Shown here: positions 1 through 5,874 of the stretch, piece after piece
Layout of the letters: each line of letters opens with the position of its first letter
Numbering within the stretch: position 1 is the stretch's first letter
Assembly: GCA_030596305.1 (NCBI GenBank)
Contig: JAUVKK010000046.1
Location: forward strand, 1-7,088
Reading direction: 5' to 3'
Length of the DNA stretch: 7,088 nucleotides
Source of the DNA: Helicobacteraceae bacterium
Lineage (GTDB): Bacteria; Campylobacterota; Campylobacteria; Campylobacterales; Sulfurimonadaceae
Translations under genes and position numbers: made by a program
Notes under the pieces: generated by a model
What the model was told of the DNA's origin: nothing
The model's input: the letters and a program-made list of their open reading frames with translations, nothing else
The model's database searches: none

Positions 1-529
1 CGACAAAACGCGGCGTCAAAATACGCATGTATTTAGCAAGAACAATATAGTCTACATCTTTATACTGCCCAAGGACCTCTAAGATAGCCTCTTCATGTGC
101 TTCTCGCTCTAGGCCTTCATGAGAGACCGTAACAAAAGGAATATTGAACTTACTTACTAAGGGCTCTAGAAGATCATAGTTAGAGACAACAGCGAGGATA
201 TTGGCATCCAACTCCCCTGCTTCGTAACGAATCAGAATATCGCCAAGAGCATGTGACTCTTTAGTCACCATCAAGATAATGTTTTTCTTGCCAGGCTGAA
301 CGATATCTACAGTTGAATCACCAGGAAGAACTGCCGCTAACTCATTTTCAAGTTGTTTAGCATCAACTTTTCCTTCAACAACAGAACGCATAAAAAACTT
401 GTCGTTCTCTTTGTCAACAAACTCATTGTTGGACATGATGTTAAGTTCATGGTTGTAGAAGATACTGGCGATCTTGTAAACAAGACCTTTTTCGTCTTTG
501 GCATCGATAAGTACACGGTACTGCTTCAT
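1..529 (-). CDS. purU: Formyltetrahydrofolate deformylase, N-terminal part (3' end beyond window)
   Basis: PurU hydrolyses 10-formyltetrahydrofolate to formate and tetrahydrofolate in the cytoplasm, balancing one-carbon pools and feeding formate to purine synthesis. The 176 visible codons start MKQYRVLIDAKDEKGLVYKI, an ACT-type regulatory domain over about residues 1-80. The start of the formyltransferase fold follows, with PurU-like landmarks VSNYDLLEPLV, IPFVTVSHEGLEREAHE and VLAKYMRILTP. The KYMRILTP segment closely resembles other PurU proteins and separates it from PurN, which lacks the ACT domain. The catalytic Asn/His/Asp region would lie beyond position 1, so activity cannot be judged. 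The ATG at 529-527 is preceded by a weak AAGTGAG-like ribosome site. It lies 70 bases downstream of leuB on the same strand, with a hairpin between them. It may be read through from leuDB or have its own promoter; the sequence does not settle this. Confidence 0.93.
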   Translation of the reverse strand, partial: MKQYRVLIDAKDEKGLVYKIASIFYNHELNIMSNNEFVDKENDKFFMRSVVEGKVDAKQLENELAAVLPGDSTVDIVQPGKKNIILMVTKESHALGDILIRYEAGELDANILAVVSNYDLLEPLVSKFNIPFVTVSHEGLEREAHEEAILEVLGQYKDVDYIVLAKYMRILTPRFV

Positions 530-558
530 CTCTTAGCTCACTTAAAACTGTTTTATAA

Positions 559-581
559 AACCTGTACATAAAATACAGGTT
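559..581 (-). terminator. Hairpin between leuB and purU, possible weak terminator or attenuator
   Basis: A perfect 8-bp inverted repeat (AACCTGTA / TACAGGTT, 7-base loop) lies 18 bases past the leuB stop. In the leftward transcript the stem ends in TT and is followed by TTATAAAAC, so there is a short, interrupted U-run. The stem is A/T-rich and the U-run is poor, so termination may be partial. The TTATAAAAC just after it could also serve as a -10-like element for purU. The structure is seen directly; its function is inferred. Confidence 0.5.
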
Positions 582-599
582 CTAAAAAGAGTTTATTCT

Positions 600-1667
600 C
601 TATTTAACCGCGTAGTTAGCGATGATAGAACCCATCTCGCTTGTTGAACAGATCTCTTTTGCATCAAATTGAGCAAGATCGCCCGTACGGTAACCCTCAG
701 CAAGTGCCTGCTTGATCGCTGCATCGATACGATCAGCTGCCTCGTTTTCGTTAAGGGCAAAACGCAGCATCATTGAAGCACTTGCGATCGTAGCAATAGG
801 GTTGGCGATACCCTGTCCCGCAATGTCAGGTGCAGAACCGTGAATAGGCTCATAAACACCGATTTTCTCGCCTACTGATGCAGAAGGCAAGAGACCGATA
901 GAACCACAAAGCATAGAGGCTTCATCAGAAAGAATATCACCAAAGATATTGCCTGTCAACATGACATCAAACTGCTTAGGATTCAAAACAAGTTGCATGG
1001 CAGCATTATCAACATACATGTGTGTAAGCTCAACATCAGGGTACTGCTCAGAGATCTCAGTTACCACGTCACGCCACAGTTGTGAAACATCAAGAACATT
1101 GGCTTTATCTATCGAGCAGACACGTTTTGATCTTTTTTGTGCGATTTTGAAAGCTTGATGAGCAATACGCTCAATTTCCATACGGGTATAGACCATAGTG
1201 TTCCAACCCTTGTCCTCCGTACGACCTTTAGGCTCACCAAAATAGATACCGCCAATGAGTTCACGAACAACCATAATATCAACACCGTTGATAATCTCTG
1301 GTTTAAGTGAACTTGCATTGACAAGCTCGTCATACACTACAGCTGGACGCAAGTTGGCATAAACACCTAACTCTTTACGAAAACGAAGAAGGCCAGACTC
1401 TGGACGTTTCTCACGTGGAAGGTTGTCCCATTTCTCACCACCGATAGCACCAAAGAGGACAGCATCAGAGTTCATTGAACCATTGATCGTCTCTTGTGGT
1501 AGAGGATCACCTGTTACGTCATACGCGCAACCACCCATCAACAACTCTTCGTATTGAAAGTCGAAGTCTGCAGTCGAAGCAATAGCATCAAGGACTTTTA
1601 CCGCCTCGTCAATGATCTCAGGACCGATTCCATCACCTTTAATAAGGGCAATTTTATAGTGTTTCAT
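600..1667 (-). CDS. leuB: 3-isopropylmalate dehydrogenase
   Basis: LeuB oxidatively decarboxylates (2R,3S)-3-isopropylmalate with NAD+ to 2-ketoisocaproate, the third step of leucine biosynthesis, in the cytoplasm. At 355 residues it has the usual family length and looks intact. Visible landmarks are GDGIGPE (11-17) and [15 protein letters not shown] (94-108), with the substrate arginines R97 and R107. [15 protein letters not shown] (135-149) carries R135 and Y142. K188 lies in IDKANVL, D220 in YVDNAAMQ, and D244/D248 (metal ligands) in [10 protein letters not shown]. The NAD-binding motif [18 protein letters not shown] is at 273-290. These residues match the known catalytic set with a constant offset of +3 from the Thermus enzyme. 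The ATG at 1667-1665 shares one base with the leuD stop (TAATG) and has AAGGAG seven bases upstream, so the start is secure and translation is probably coupled to leuD. Isocitrate or tartrate dehydrogenase is unlikely given the motif set. Confidence 0.98.
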   Translation of the reverse strand: MKHYKIALIKGDGIGPEIIDEAVKVLDAIASTADFDFQYEELLMGGCAYDVTGDPLPQETINGSMNSDAVLFGAIGGEKWDNLPREKRPESGLLRFRKELGVYANLRPAVVYDELVNASSLKPEIINGVDIMVVRELIGGIYFGEPKGRTEDKGWNTMVYTRMEIERIAHQAFKIAQKRSKRVCSIDKANVLDVSQLWRDVVTEISEQYPDVELTHMYVDNAAMQLVLNPKQFDVMLTGNIFGDILSDEASMLCGSIGLLPSASVGEKIGVYEPIHGSAPDIAGQGIANPIATIASASMMLRFALNENEAADRIDAAIKQALAEGYRTGDLAQFDAKEICSTSEMGSIIANYAVK

Positions 1668-2170
1668 TATTTCTCTCCTTGAGCAATTTCATTAGCTGCA
1701 TAGTTCATCAGACCGCCTGCGTCAATAAGCTCTTGCATAAACGGTGGTATCGGCGTAAACTTGTAGCTTTTACCGTTAGTTTTATTGGTGATCGTACCTT
1801 CATCCATATTGATGCTTACAACGTCACCCTTTTTGATCTCTGTGCTCTCCGGCAACTCAAAGATCGGAAGACCCATGTTAAAAGAGTTACGATAAAAAAT
1901 ACGCGCAAATGTAGGGGCGATAACTGCAGCTACGCCAGCTGCTTTAAGCGCGATAGGTGCGTGTTCACGAGATGAACCACAACCAAAATTGTCATCAGCA
2001 ACAATAATGTCACCTGGGCTCATGTTCTGTACAAATGTTGGATCTGCATCTTCCATAACATGCTTTGCTAGCTCTTCGGGTACTGATGTATTTAAATATC
2101 TTGCGGCAATGATAAGGTCTGTATCGATATCTTTACCGAAATTCCAGACTTTTCCTTCAATTGTTTGCAT
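1667..2170 (-). CDS. leuD: 3-isopropylmalate dehydratase small subunit
   Basis: LeuD is the swivelling small subunit that, with the iron-sulfur subunit LeuC, isomerises 2-isopropylmalate to 3-isopropylmalate, the second step of leucine biosynthesis. At 167 residues it belongs to the short, archaeal-like LeuD/HacB class rather than the roughly 200-residue E. coli type. Landmarks are [16 protein letters not shown] (11-26), the active-site loop [16 protein letters not shown] (60-75), and [15 protein letters not shown] (89-103), typical of aconitase-family small subunits. The ATG at 2170-2168 has AGGA six bases upstream (2177-2180). It is the first gene of the leftward unit, followed by leuB with a TAATG overlap. 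leuC is not next to it here and must be elsewhere if the pathway is complete. A homoaconitase small subunit is the main alternative by sequence alone, but the fused position with leuB favours leucine synthesis. Confidence 0.95.
   Translation of the reverse strand: MQTIEGKVWNFGKDIDTDLIIAARYLNTSVPEELAKHVMEDADPTFVQNMSPGDIIVADDNFGCGSSREHAPIALKAAGVAAVIAPTFARIFYRNSFNMGLPIFELPESTEIKKGDVVSINMDEGTITNKTNGKSYKFTPIPPFMQELIDAGGLMNYAANEIAQGEK
1675..1680 (-). promoter_or_regulatory. Ribosome binding site of leuB inside the leuD 3' end
   Basis: The leftward strand reads AAGGAG seven bases before the leuB ATG, within the last codons of leuD. Together with the TAATG junction this fixes the leuB start and suggests translational coupling. 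Confidence 0.85.
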
Positions 2171-2176
2171 TCAAAA

Positions 2177-2180
2177 TCCT
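2177..2180 (-). promoter_or_regulatory. Ribosome binding site of leuD
   Basis: AGGA on the leftward strand, within GCAGGA, lies six bases before the ATG. It supports the chosen start and excludes longer products reading into the leader. Confidence 0.7.
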
Positions 2181-2185
2181 GCTTT

Positions 2186-2211
2186 GGTACACCTGGATAT
2201 ATAGAGGTGCC
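2186..2211 (-). repeat. Inverted repeat in the leuD leader
   Basis: CACCT (2190-2194) and AGGTG (2205-2209) form a 5-bp stem with a 10-base A/T-rich loop. It can be extended by GG/CC across a two-base bulge. It lies between the predicted leuD transcription start and the leuD ribosome site, ending six bases before the latter. No leader peptide with leucine codons is visible. It could be a weak leader hairpin, an operator, or chance. Confidence 0.35.
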
Positions 2212-2219
2212 CTTTAATT

Positions 2220-2241
2220 TTGTCGGATTATATCGAAAAAA
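2220..2241 (-). promoter_or_regulatory. Predicted leuDB promoter
   Basis: The leftward strand contains a perfect TATAAT at 2232-2227. It is preceded three bases upstream by six T residues (2241-2236), the arrangement typical of Campylobacterota housekeeping promoters, which rely on a -10 box and upstream T-rich DNA rather than a -35 box. No TTGACA-like hexamer is found at the usual spacing. The start point should be near 2220, giving a leader of about 50 bases. Prediction from sequence only. Confidence 0.7.
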
Positions 2242-2268
2242 GCGTCACAACTTGATAAACATTGGCTT

Positions 2269-2313
2269 TATAAGAGTTGATATCATTTAGTATTATCCCT
2301 ATATATAAGAGTT
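2269..2313. repeat. Direct repeat TATAAGAGTT, two copies 35 bases apart
   Basis: Exact 10-base copies lie at 2269-2278 and 2304-2313 between the divergent promoters. Both include a TATAAG that could act as a weak rightward -10 element, or the pair could bind a regulator. A chance duplication in AT-rich DNA cannot be excluded. Confidence 0.4.
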
Positions 2314-2412
2314 TTGTCAGAACAAACAAAATTCATTTTCTATTAAATCTATATGATTGCAGGCATTAAGAATCGTAAGAAATGTAAGTAACAAGTATTA
2401 ATTTAGCAAATC

Positions 2413-2430
2413 TCGGTATAATCCGATTAC
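2413..2430 (+). promoter_or_regulatory. Predicted rpoD promoter
   Basis: A perfect TATAAT lies at 2417-2422, with no recognisable -35 box 17 bases upstream, as expected for this phylum. The start point should be near 2429, giving a leader of about 43 bases before the rpoD ATG. The -10 box is flanked by an exact dyad (TCGG before, CCGA after). Confidence 0.7.
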
Positions 2431-2455
2431 TTTATTAAATCCAAATACCTCTGCT

Positions 2456-2460
2456 AGGAG
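2456..2460 (+). promoter_or_regulatory. Ribosome binding site of rpoD, widely spaced
   Basis: AGGAG lies eleven bases before the ATG at 2472, longer than the usual 5-9. No better-placed start codon in the rpoD frame is visible nearby. The long spacing might lower initiation or be accommodated normally. Confidence 0.6.
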
Positions 2461-2471
2461 CGCATTCGCAT

Positions 2472-4322
2472 ATGACCGCAAAAGAATTTAACAAATACCT
2501 AGATGAAACCTTCAGTACACACAAATCTGACGACTGTATCACTTATGAATCGTTAGTAGAAGTCTTCGAGAAGCAACCAACAGCTGCTCAGGCAAAAAAT
2601 ATCTTAAAACTTTCACAAAAATACAATGTCTGTATTTTTACAGCTTCTGAGCATGCAAAAATGCTTAATGACAAAGAAGCAGCTGCACGTTTGGCGGCAC
2701 AGCGAAAGCTGATAGAGGATTCGAAAAACGAAGAATTTGATATCTTGAAACAACATGAGCTGATGGAGTGGTCACGTTCAGACTCTCCTGTACGTATGTA
2801 CCTTCGAGAGATGGGGCAGATTCCACTGCTTACAAAAGATGAAGAGATCGAGATCTCTAAAAAGATCGAATACGGTCAGAGTATTATTATTGATGCTATC
2901 TGTTCAGTTCCTTATCTAATTGACTTCATCTTGGACTATAAAGATCCGCTGATCAACCGTGAACGTCGAGTTAAAGAGCTTTTTAAAAGCTTTGAAGATG
3001 AAAAAGAGCAAGATGCTGATGGTAACGACATCGAAGAAGACAAGTCTGAAGTCGCGCTTACAGCTAAGGACAAAAAGCGCGTAGATGCAGTTGTATCAAG
3101 CTTTAAAGCCTTGGAAAAAGCAAAAAAAGATTGGATGAAGTCTGTCGAAAAAGAGATGCACTTAGAAGAAGGTGCAACGATGACTGACGAATACATCCAC
3201 TACTTTTTAACAACAAGCTTTAAAAAGAAGATGCTGAAAGAGCGTCTATTAGACCTTGGACCAACTTCTAAATTGATCAATGAGCTGGTAAAGTCAATGG
3301 AGACAGCGCTTCACAGTGATGACGGTTTTGACAAAGAGCTAAAACGACTTGAGTACAAACTTCCGCTTTTTAATGACACTTTACGTGAAAACCATACAGA
3401 GATGGTAGCTGATATCTGTGAACTTACAAAAGAGGATATTGCTGGACGTGTGCCTGAAGCGACTATGGTCAGTACTTATATGGAGATCAAAAAGCTTATT
3501 CAGACAAAAGAGGCCTCAAAAGGCGGCTTTGACATGGAACCGGAAAAGCTTTTGGAGATCCTTGAACAGATCAAACGTGGTAAAGATATCTCTGAGATCT
3601 CTAAGACGCGTATGGCCAAATCAAACCTTCGTCTTGTTGTTTCGATCGCTAAACGTTACACAAACCGCGGCCTTCCGTTCCTTGACCTTATCCAAGAGGG
3701 TAATATCGGGCTTATGAAGGCTGTTGACAAGTTTGAGTACAAAAAAGGGTACAAGTTCTCGACCTATGCAACATGGTGGATCCGTCAGGCGATCTCTCGT
3801 GCTATCGCTGATCAGGCTCGTACCATCCGTATCCCGATCCATATGATCGAGACGATCAACCGTATCAACAAGATCATGCGTAAGTACCTTCAAGAGAACG
3901 GTAAAGAGCCGGATGTCGATACAATCTCTGAAGAGGTCGGTCTCTCTGTAGAGAAGGTTAAAAACGTTATCAAGATCACTAAAGAGCCTATCTCTCTAGA
4001 AGCACCTATCGGTAATGAAGAAGATGGCCGTTTCGGTGACTTCATCGAAGACAAGGCCTCTTTGGCTCCGGCTGATGCTATCTTGAAAGATGACCTTCGC
4101 CTACAGATCGAAGGTGTTCTTGAGCAGCTTAATGAGCGTGAAAAAGCGGTTATAAAAATGCGTTTTGGAATTATGGATGACGAAAGTGACCGTACCCTCG
4201 AAGAGATCGGTAAAGAGCTTAACGTTACACGTGAACGTGTTCGCCAGATCGAGTCATCTGCAATTAAAAAACTTAAACACCCTAAAGTGGGTCGTCGTCT
4301 TAAGAACTACATCGAAGAGTAG
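2472..4322 (+). CDS. rpoD: RNA polymerase primary sigma factor (sigma-70)
   Basis: RpoD directs RNA polymerase to housekeeping promoters. The 616-residue protein has the full primary-sigma layout. An N-terminal region 1.1-like segment (about 1-85) is followed by region 1.2 with [18 protein letters not shown] (104-121). A lysine/glutamate-rich non-conserved region runs from about 135 to 375 and includes a very acidic stretch near 175-193. Region 2 (about 380-455) has [30 protein letters not shown] and [18 protein letters not shown], covering core binding, -10 recognition and melting. Region 3 (about 456-530) contains PISLEAPIG and the finger-like GRFGDFIED. Region 4 (about 535-616) ends in a helix-turn-helix, [20 protein letters not shown] (574-593). 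Region 1.1 and the large insert exclude RpoH and RpoS. It has its own predicted promoter, runs divergently from leuD, and is followed five bases later by another gene, so the two are probably co-transcribed. Confidence 0.98.
   Translation: MTAKEFNKYLDETFSTHKSDDCITYESLVEVFEKQPTAAQAKNILKLSQKYNVCIFTASEHAKMLNDKEAAARLAAQRKLIEDSKNEEFDILKQHELMEWSRSDSPVRMYLREMGQIPLLTKDEEIEISKKIEYGQSIIIDAICSVPYLIDFILDYKDPLINRERRVKELFKSFEDEKEQDADGNDIEEDKSEVALTAKDKKRVDAVVSSFKALEKAKKDWMKSVEKEMHLEEGATMTDEYIHYFLTTSFKKKMLKERLLDLGPTSKLINELVKSMETALHSDDGFDKELKRLEYKLPLFNDTLRENHTEMVADICELTKEDIAGRVPEATMVSTYMEIKKLIQTKEASKGGFDMEPEKLLEILEQIKRGKDISEISKTRMAKSNLRLVVSIAKRYTNRGLPFLDLIQEGNIGLMKAVDKFEYKKGYKFSTYATWWIRQAISRAIADQARTIRIPIHMIETINRINKIMRKYLQENGKEPDVDTISEEVGLSVEKVKNVIKITKEPISLEAPIGNEEDGRFGDFIEDKASLAPADAILKDDLRLQIEGVLEQLNEREKAVIKMRFGIMDDESDRTLEEIGKELNVTRERVRQIESSAIKKLKHPKVGRRLKNYIEE
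4314..4319 (+). promoter_or_regulatory. Ribosome binding site supporting a TTG start at 4328
   Basis: GAAGAG at the very end of rpoD lies eight bases before TTG at 4328-4330. There is no ATG or GTG in frame between the rpoD stop and the first conserved-looking residues, so TTG is the best start for the downstream gene. Confidence 0.6.
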
Positions 4323-4327
4323 AACCT

Positions 4328-5014
4328 TTGACCTTCGAGCAGCAGTGGATAGAGTACGACTACAACCCCTTTGTGCTATTTAGCTCAACTGGGAAGATCA
4401 TCTCGCTTAACAATGAAGCGCAGTACCTTCTAGGGAGTGTAGACAAAAACACCCTCTTTGAGATAGCTACGGCACATGCAAGCACCAGCTTTGGATTTAA
4501 AACAACATTTTTAGAGCTTGAATTTGGCAGATACCGTCTTTTTGGTATTACTGTCGGGTACGAGAACGAATCTGAGATCGGTATACGTTTCTACCAGCAA
4601 CCTACCCTCAAGTTTTCAGCCCCTAAACCAACTGGTGAGCTTATCAATGTCTATACACTGATCGATCTTTGTGTGAGCACAAGCTCTATTGGTTCAGAGA
4701 TCATCTTTTTTAAAGAACTTGACCCTACTATTCCAGAGATACGTCTACACCCTGACAACTTTATTAAACTTTTAAACAAGATCTATCAGGGATATAAAGA
4801 GAGTGAAAATATCACGACAAAGCTTTTTTATCGTGTCGGTGAGCATATCAAGTTTGAAGAGAAAAAATATTCACTCTTTACGATAGAGATATCTGGTGAA
4901 GAGTTTTGTAAGAAGTTTGTATCTGAGATCGAGTTACTTGCAAAAGAGAACAACCTCTACTCATTATTCAAAGAGAGTTCTGTCAGTATTAATATTCCGA
5001 TGATCACGGATTGA
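4328..5014 (+). CDS. Unassigned protein: PAS-like N-terminus and degenerate histidine-kinase-like core
   Basis: I do not recognise a named family. The 228-residue protein has no signal peptide or membrane segment and is probably cytoplasmic. Residues about 8-90 (YNPFVLFSSTGKIISLNNEA onward) look like a PAS-type sensor: the opening 'NPF-LF---GKII-LN-EA--LL' resembles PAS domains of sensor kinases. Residues about 104-125 sit where a kinase dimerisation helix would be but contain no phospho-acceptor histidine. Residues about 131-228 follow the order of a kinase ATPase domain: IPEIRLHPDNFIKLLNKIYQ resembles the N-box, YSLFTIEISGE the following beta strand, and SVSINIPM the terminal strand. The catalytic N-box Asn is replaced by Gln154 and no D-x-G-x-G or G-rich lid is present, so catalysis is unlikely. 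It begins with TTG five bases after rpoD and is probably in the same transcript. A structural or regulatory role is an inference; a plain sensor-kinase remnant is the alternative. Confidence 0.8.
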   Translation: MTFEQQWIEYDYNPFVLFSSTGKIISLNNEAQYLLGSVDKNTLFEIATAHASTSFGFKTTFLELEFGRYRLFGITVGYENESEIGIRFYQQPTLKFSAPKPTGELINVYTLIDLCVSTSSIGSEIIFFKELDPTIPEIRLHPDNFIKLLNKIYQGYKESENITTKLFYRVGEHIKFEEKKYSLFTIEISGEEFCKKFVSEIELLAKENNLYSLFKESSVSINIPMITD

Positions 5015-5016
5015 TC

Positions 5017-5036
5017 TTATATAGTTGACTATATAA
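5017..5036. terminator. Palindrome between convergent genes, probable bidirectional terminator
   Basis: TTATATAG, loop TTGA, CTATATAA forms an exact 8-bp stem, part of a 20-base palindrome that fills nearly all of the 22-base gap between two convergent stop codons. It is followed by TTATTCTTCT in the rightward direction and by AGATCAATCC in the leftward direction, so there is a modest U-run only for the rightward transcript. The stem is A/T-rich and may be weak, but the placement between convergent genes favours a terminator. Confidence 0.55.
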
Positions 5037-5579
5037 TTATTCTTCTAATATGAAGAGTGATCTTCCCATAAAAAGTCCGACTACCACGCCAAACCCAAGA
5101 CCAACAAGAAATGGCACTAGACTCAAAAGCCCATTGTTGTTAAGTCCAATAAATCCTAGAACTAAAAAGATATAAGGAACTACTCTAAAGATCGAAACGA
5201 GTGCGGGTGCGCTCTTAGCAGTGTTTTTAATCGTCTGCTTGTTCTCTTTAAGACGCTGTTTTTCCTCTTTGACAACTGTTTTAAGATCAACCTCTTCAAT
5301 TTCCATAGACGTAGATGTTATCTCTTCACTGTAAAGGTCAAATGGGTCATCAATTTTATCAATAAGATCCGTGTCATCTGGGCGATCTTCAGAATCAACA
5401 CGTCTCTCAACCAGTCGTTTGTAGCTGTATGTTGAACCTAAAAGAATCAGGACTGATGCAAGAAATGCGACCTGAAAATTGATAAAAAAAGTGTACGAAT
5501 AGAACCAAAGTGCGAAGATGGCAACTTCACTGAAAAGAAAGAGTCTAATAGTTTTTTTCACTCTCGTCCTCATCATCAT
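5037..5579 (-). CDS. Small membrane protein of unknown function, downstream of atpZ
   Basis: I do not recognise a named family. The 180-residue protein has two hydrophobic pairs: segments at about 11-31 and 34-52, and about 128-146 and 150-172, so probably four membrane spans. Between them is a hydrophilic stretch of about 75 residues, acidic first (about 61-100, many D/E) and then K/E-rich (about 98-122), which may be helical or coiled-coil. The last span is glycine-rich (GLGFGVVVGLFMGRS), suggesting tight helix packing. The first ATG overlaps the atpZ-like gene by 35 bases. Three ATG codons in a row (5579, 5576, 5573) and a GTG at 5561 are all possible starts. AGAAG six bases before the third ATG favours 5573; GAGG six bases before the GTG is a rival. 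As last gene of hemL-atpZ it may help membrane or ATP-synthase assembly, but this is guilt by association only. Confidence 0.8.
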   Translation of the reverse strand: MMMRTRVKKTIRLFLFSEVAIFALWFYSYTFFINFQVAFLASVLILLGSTYSYKRLVERRVDSEDRPDDTDLIDKIDDPFDLYSEEITSTSMEIEEVDLKTVVKEEKQRLKENKQTIKNTAKSAPALVSIFRVVPYIFLVLGFIGLNNNGLLSLVPFLVGLGFGVVVGLFMGRSLFILEE

Positions 5580-5874
5580 CTTCTAATTCTTGTTGGATCT
5601 TGTATCGACCCGATTTACGCAGCTCTTCAAACTCTTTGTACTGTTTTGAATAAGCTTTGTAGACATTTAAGACGGCAGCTGCAATACCGATAGCAACACC
5701 GATCCACAGTGTCCAGGTAATTCCAGTGACATACTTGAGTCCAAGACCGATACCTACACCTATAAGTACAGCAACCACCATAGAGATACCCAGTGAAAGA
5801 GACTCAGCCCCCTCGATGATAGGTTTTACACGAGGTTTCTTCTCTTCATCAGGATTAAGAGGCGTATATGCCAT
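5545..5874 (-). CDS. atpZ: AtpZ/AtpI-like small membrane protein
   Basis: The 109-residue protein fits the AtpZ/AtpI family, small two-span inner-membrane proteins linked to F-type ATP synthase (c-ring assembly and, in some species, Mg2+ or Ca2+ uptake). A cytoplasmic-looking N-terminus (1-25) precedes span 1 at about 26-48 (SLGISMVVAVLIGVGIGLGL) and span 2 at about 52-75. The short loop between spans (KYVTGITWTLW) matches the family's hairpin. The tail is charged and ends in the acidic run EDDDEDESE. No other ATP synthase gene is in the window, which is common for this gene next to hemL in this phylum, as I recall it. The ATG shares one base with the hemL stop (TAATG) and has GGAG eight bases upstream within hemL, so it should be translationally coupled. 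Family assignment rests on length, span spacing and glycine pattern rather than a catalytic motif. The symbol is therefore less certain than the topology. Confidence 0.78.
   Translation of the reverse strand: MAYTPLNPDEEKKPRVKPIIEGAESLSLGISMVVAVLIGVGIGLGLKYVTGITWTLWIGVAIGIAAAVLNVYKAYSKQYKEFEELRKSGRYKIQQELEDDDEDESEKNY

Larger units (their letters stand above)
2171..2471. other. Divergent intergenic region between leuD and rpoD
   Basis: This 301-base A/T-rich stretch contains no convincing gene. It holds the predicted leuD promoter and leader on the left side, and the predicted rpoD promoter and leader on the right. The middle (about 2245-2400) has a duplicated TATAAGAGTT and several other AT-rich elements, but no strong inverted repeat and no RNA gene that I can recognise. 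The roughly 185 bases between the two -10 boxes leave room for a regulator site or a second promoter. Confidence 0.7.

Noticed and set aside
353..571. A 72-codon rightward frame opposite purU
   Set aside because: It lies antisense to clearly recognisable PurU sequence and has no family resemblance of its own; a shadow frame.
1679..2204. Rightward frames opposite leuD
   Set aside because: They are the complement of a well-conserved LeuD and lack ribosome sites; the length reflects codon bias of the real gene.
2245..2250. TTGTGA as a -35 box for leuD
   Set aside because: It is only 12 bases from the TATAAT box, too close for a -35/-10 pair, and this phylum generally lacks -35 boxes.
2353..2391. 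A 12-codon reading frame (MIAGIKNRKKCK) upstream of rpoD
   Set aside because: It has no ribosome site, lies upstream of the predicted rpoD transcription start, and shows nothing resembling a leader peptide.
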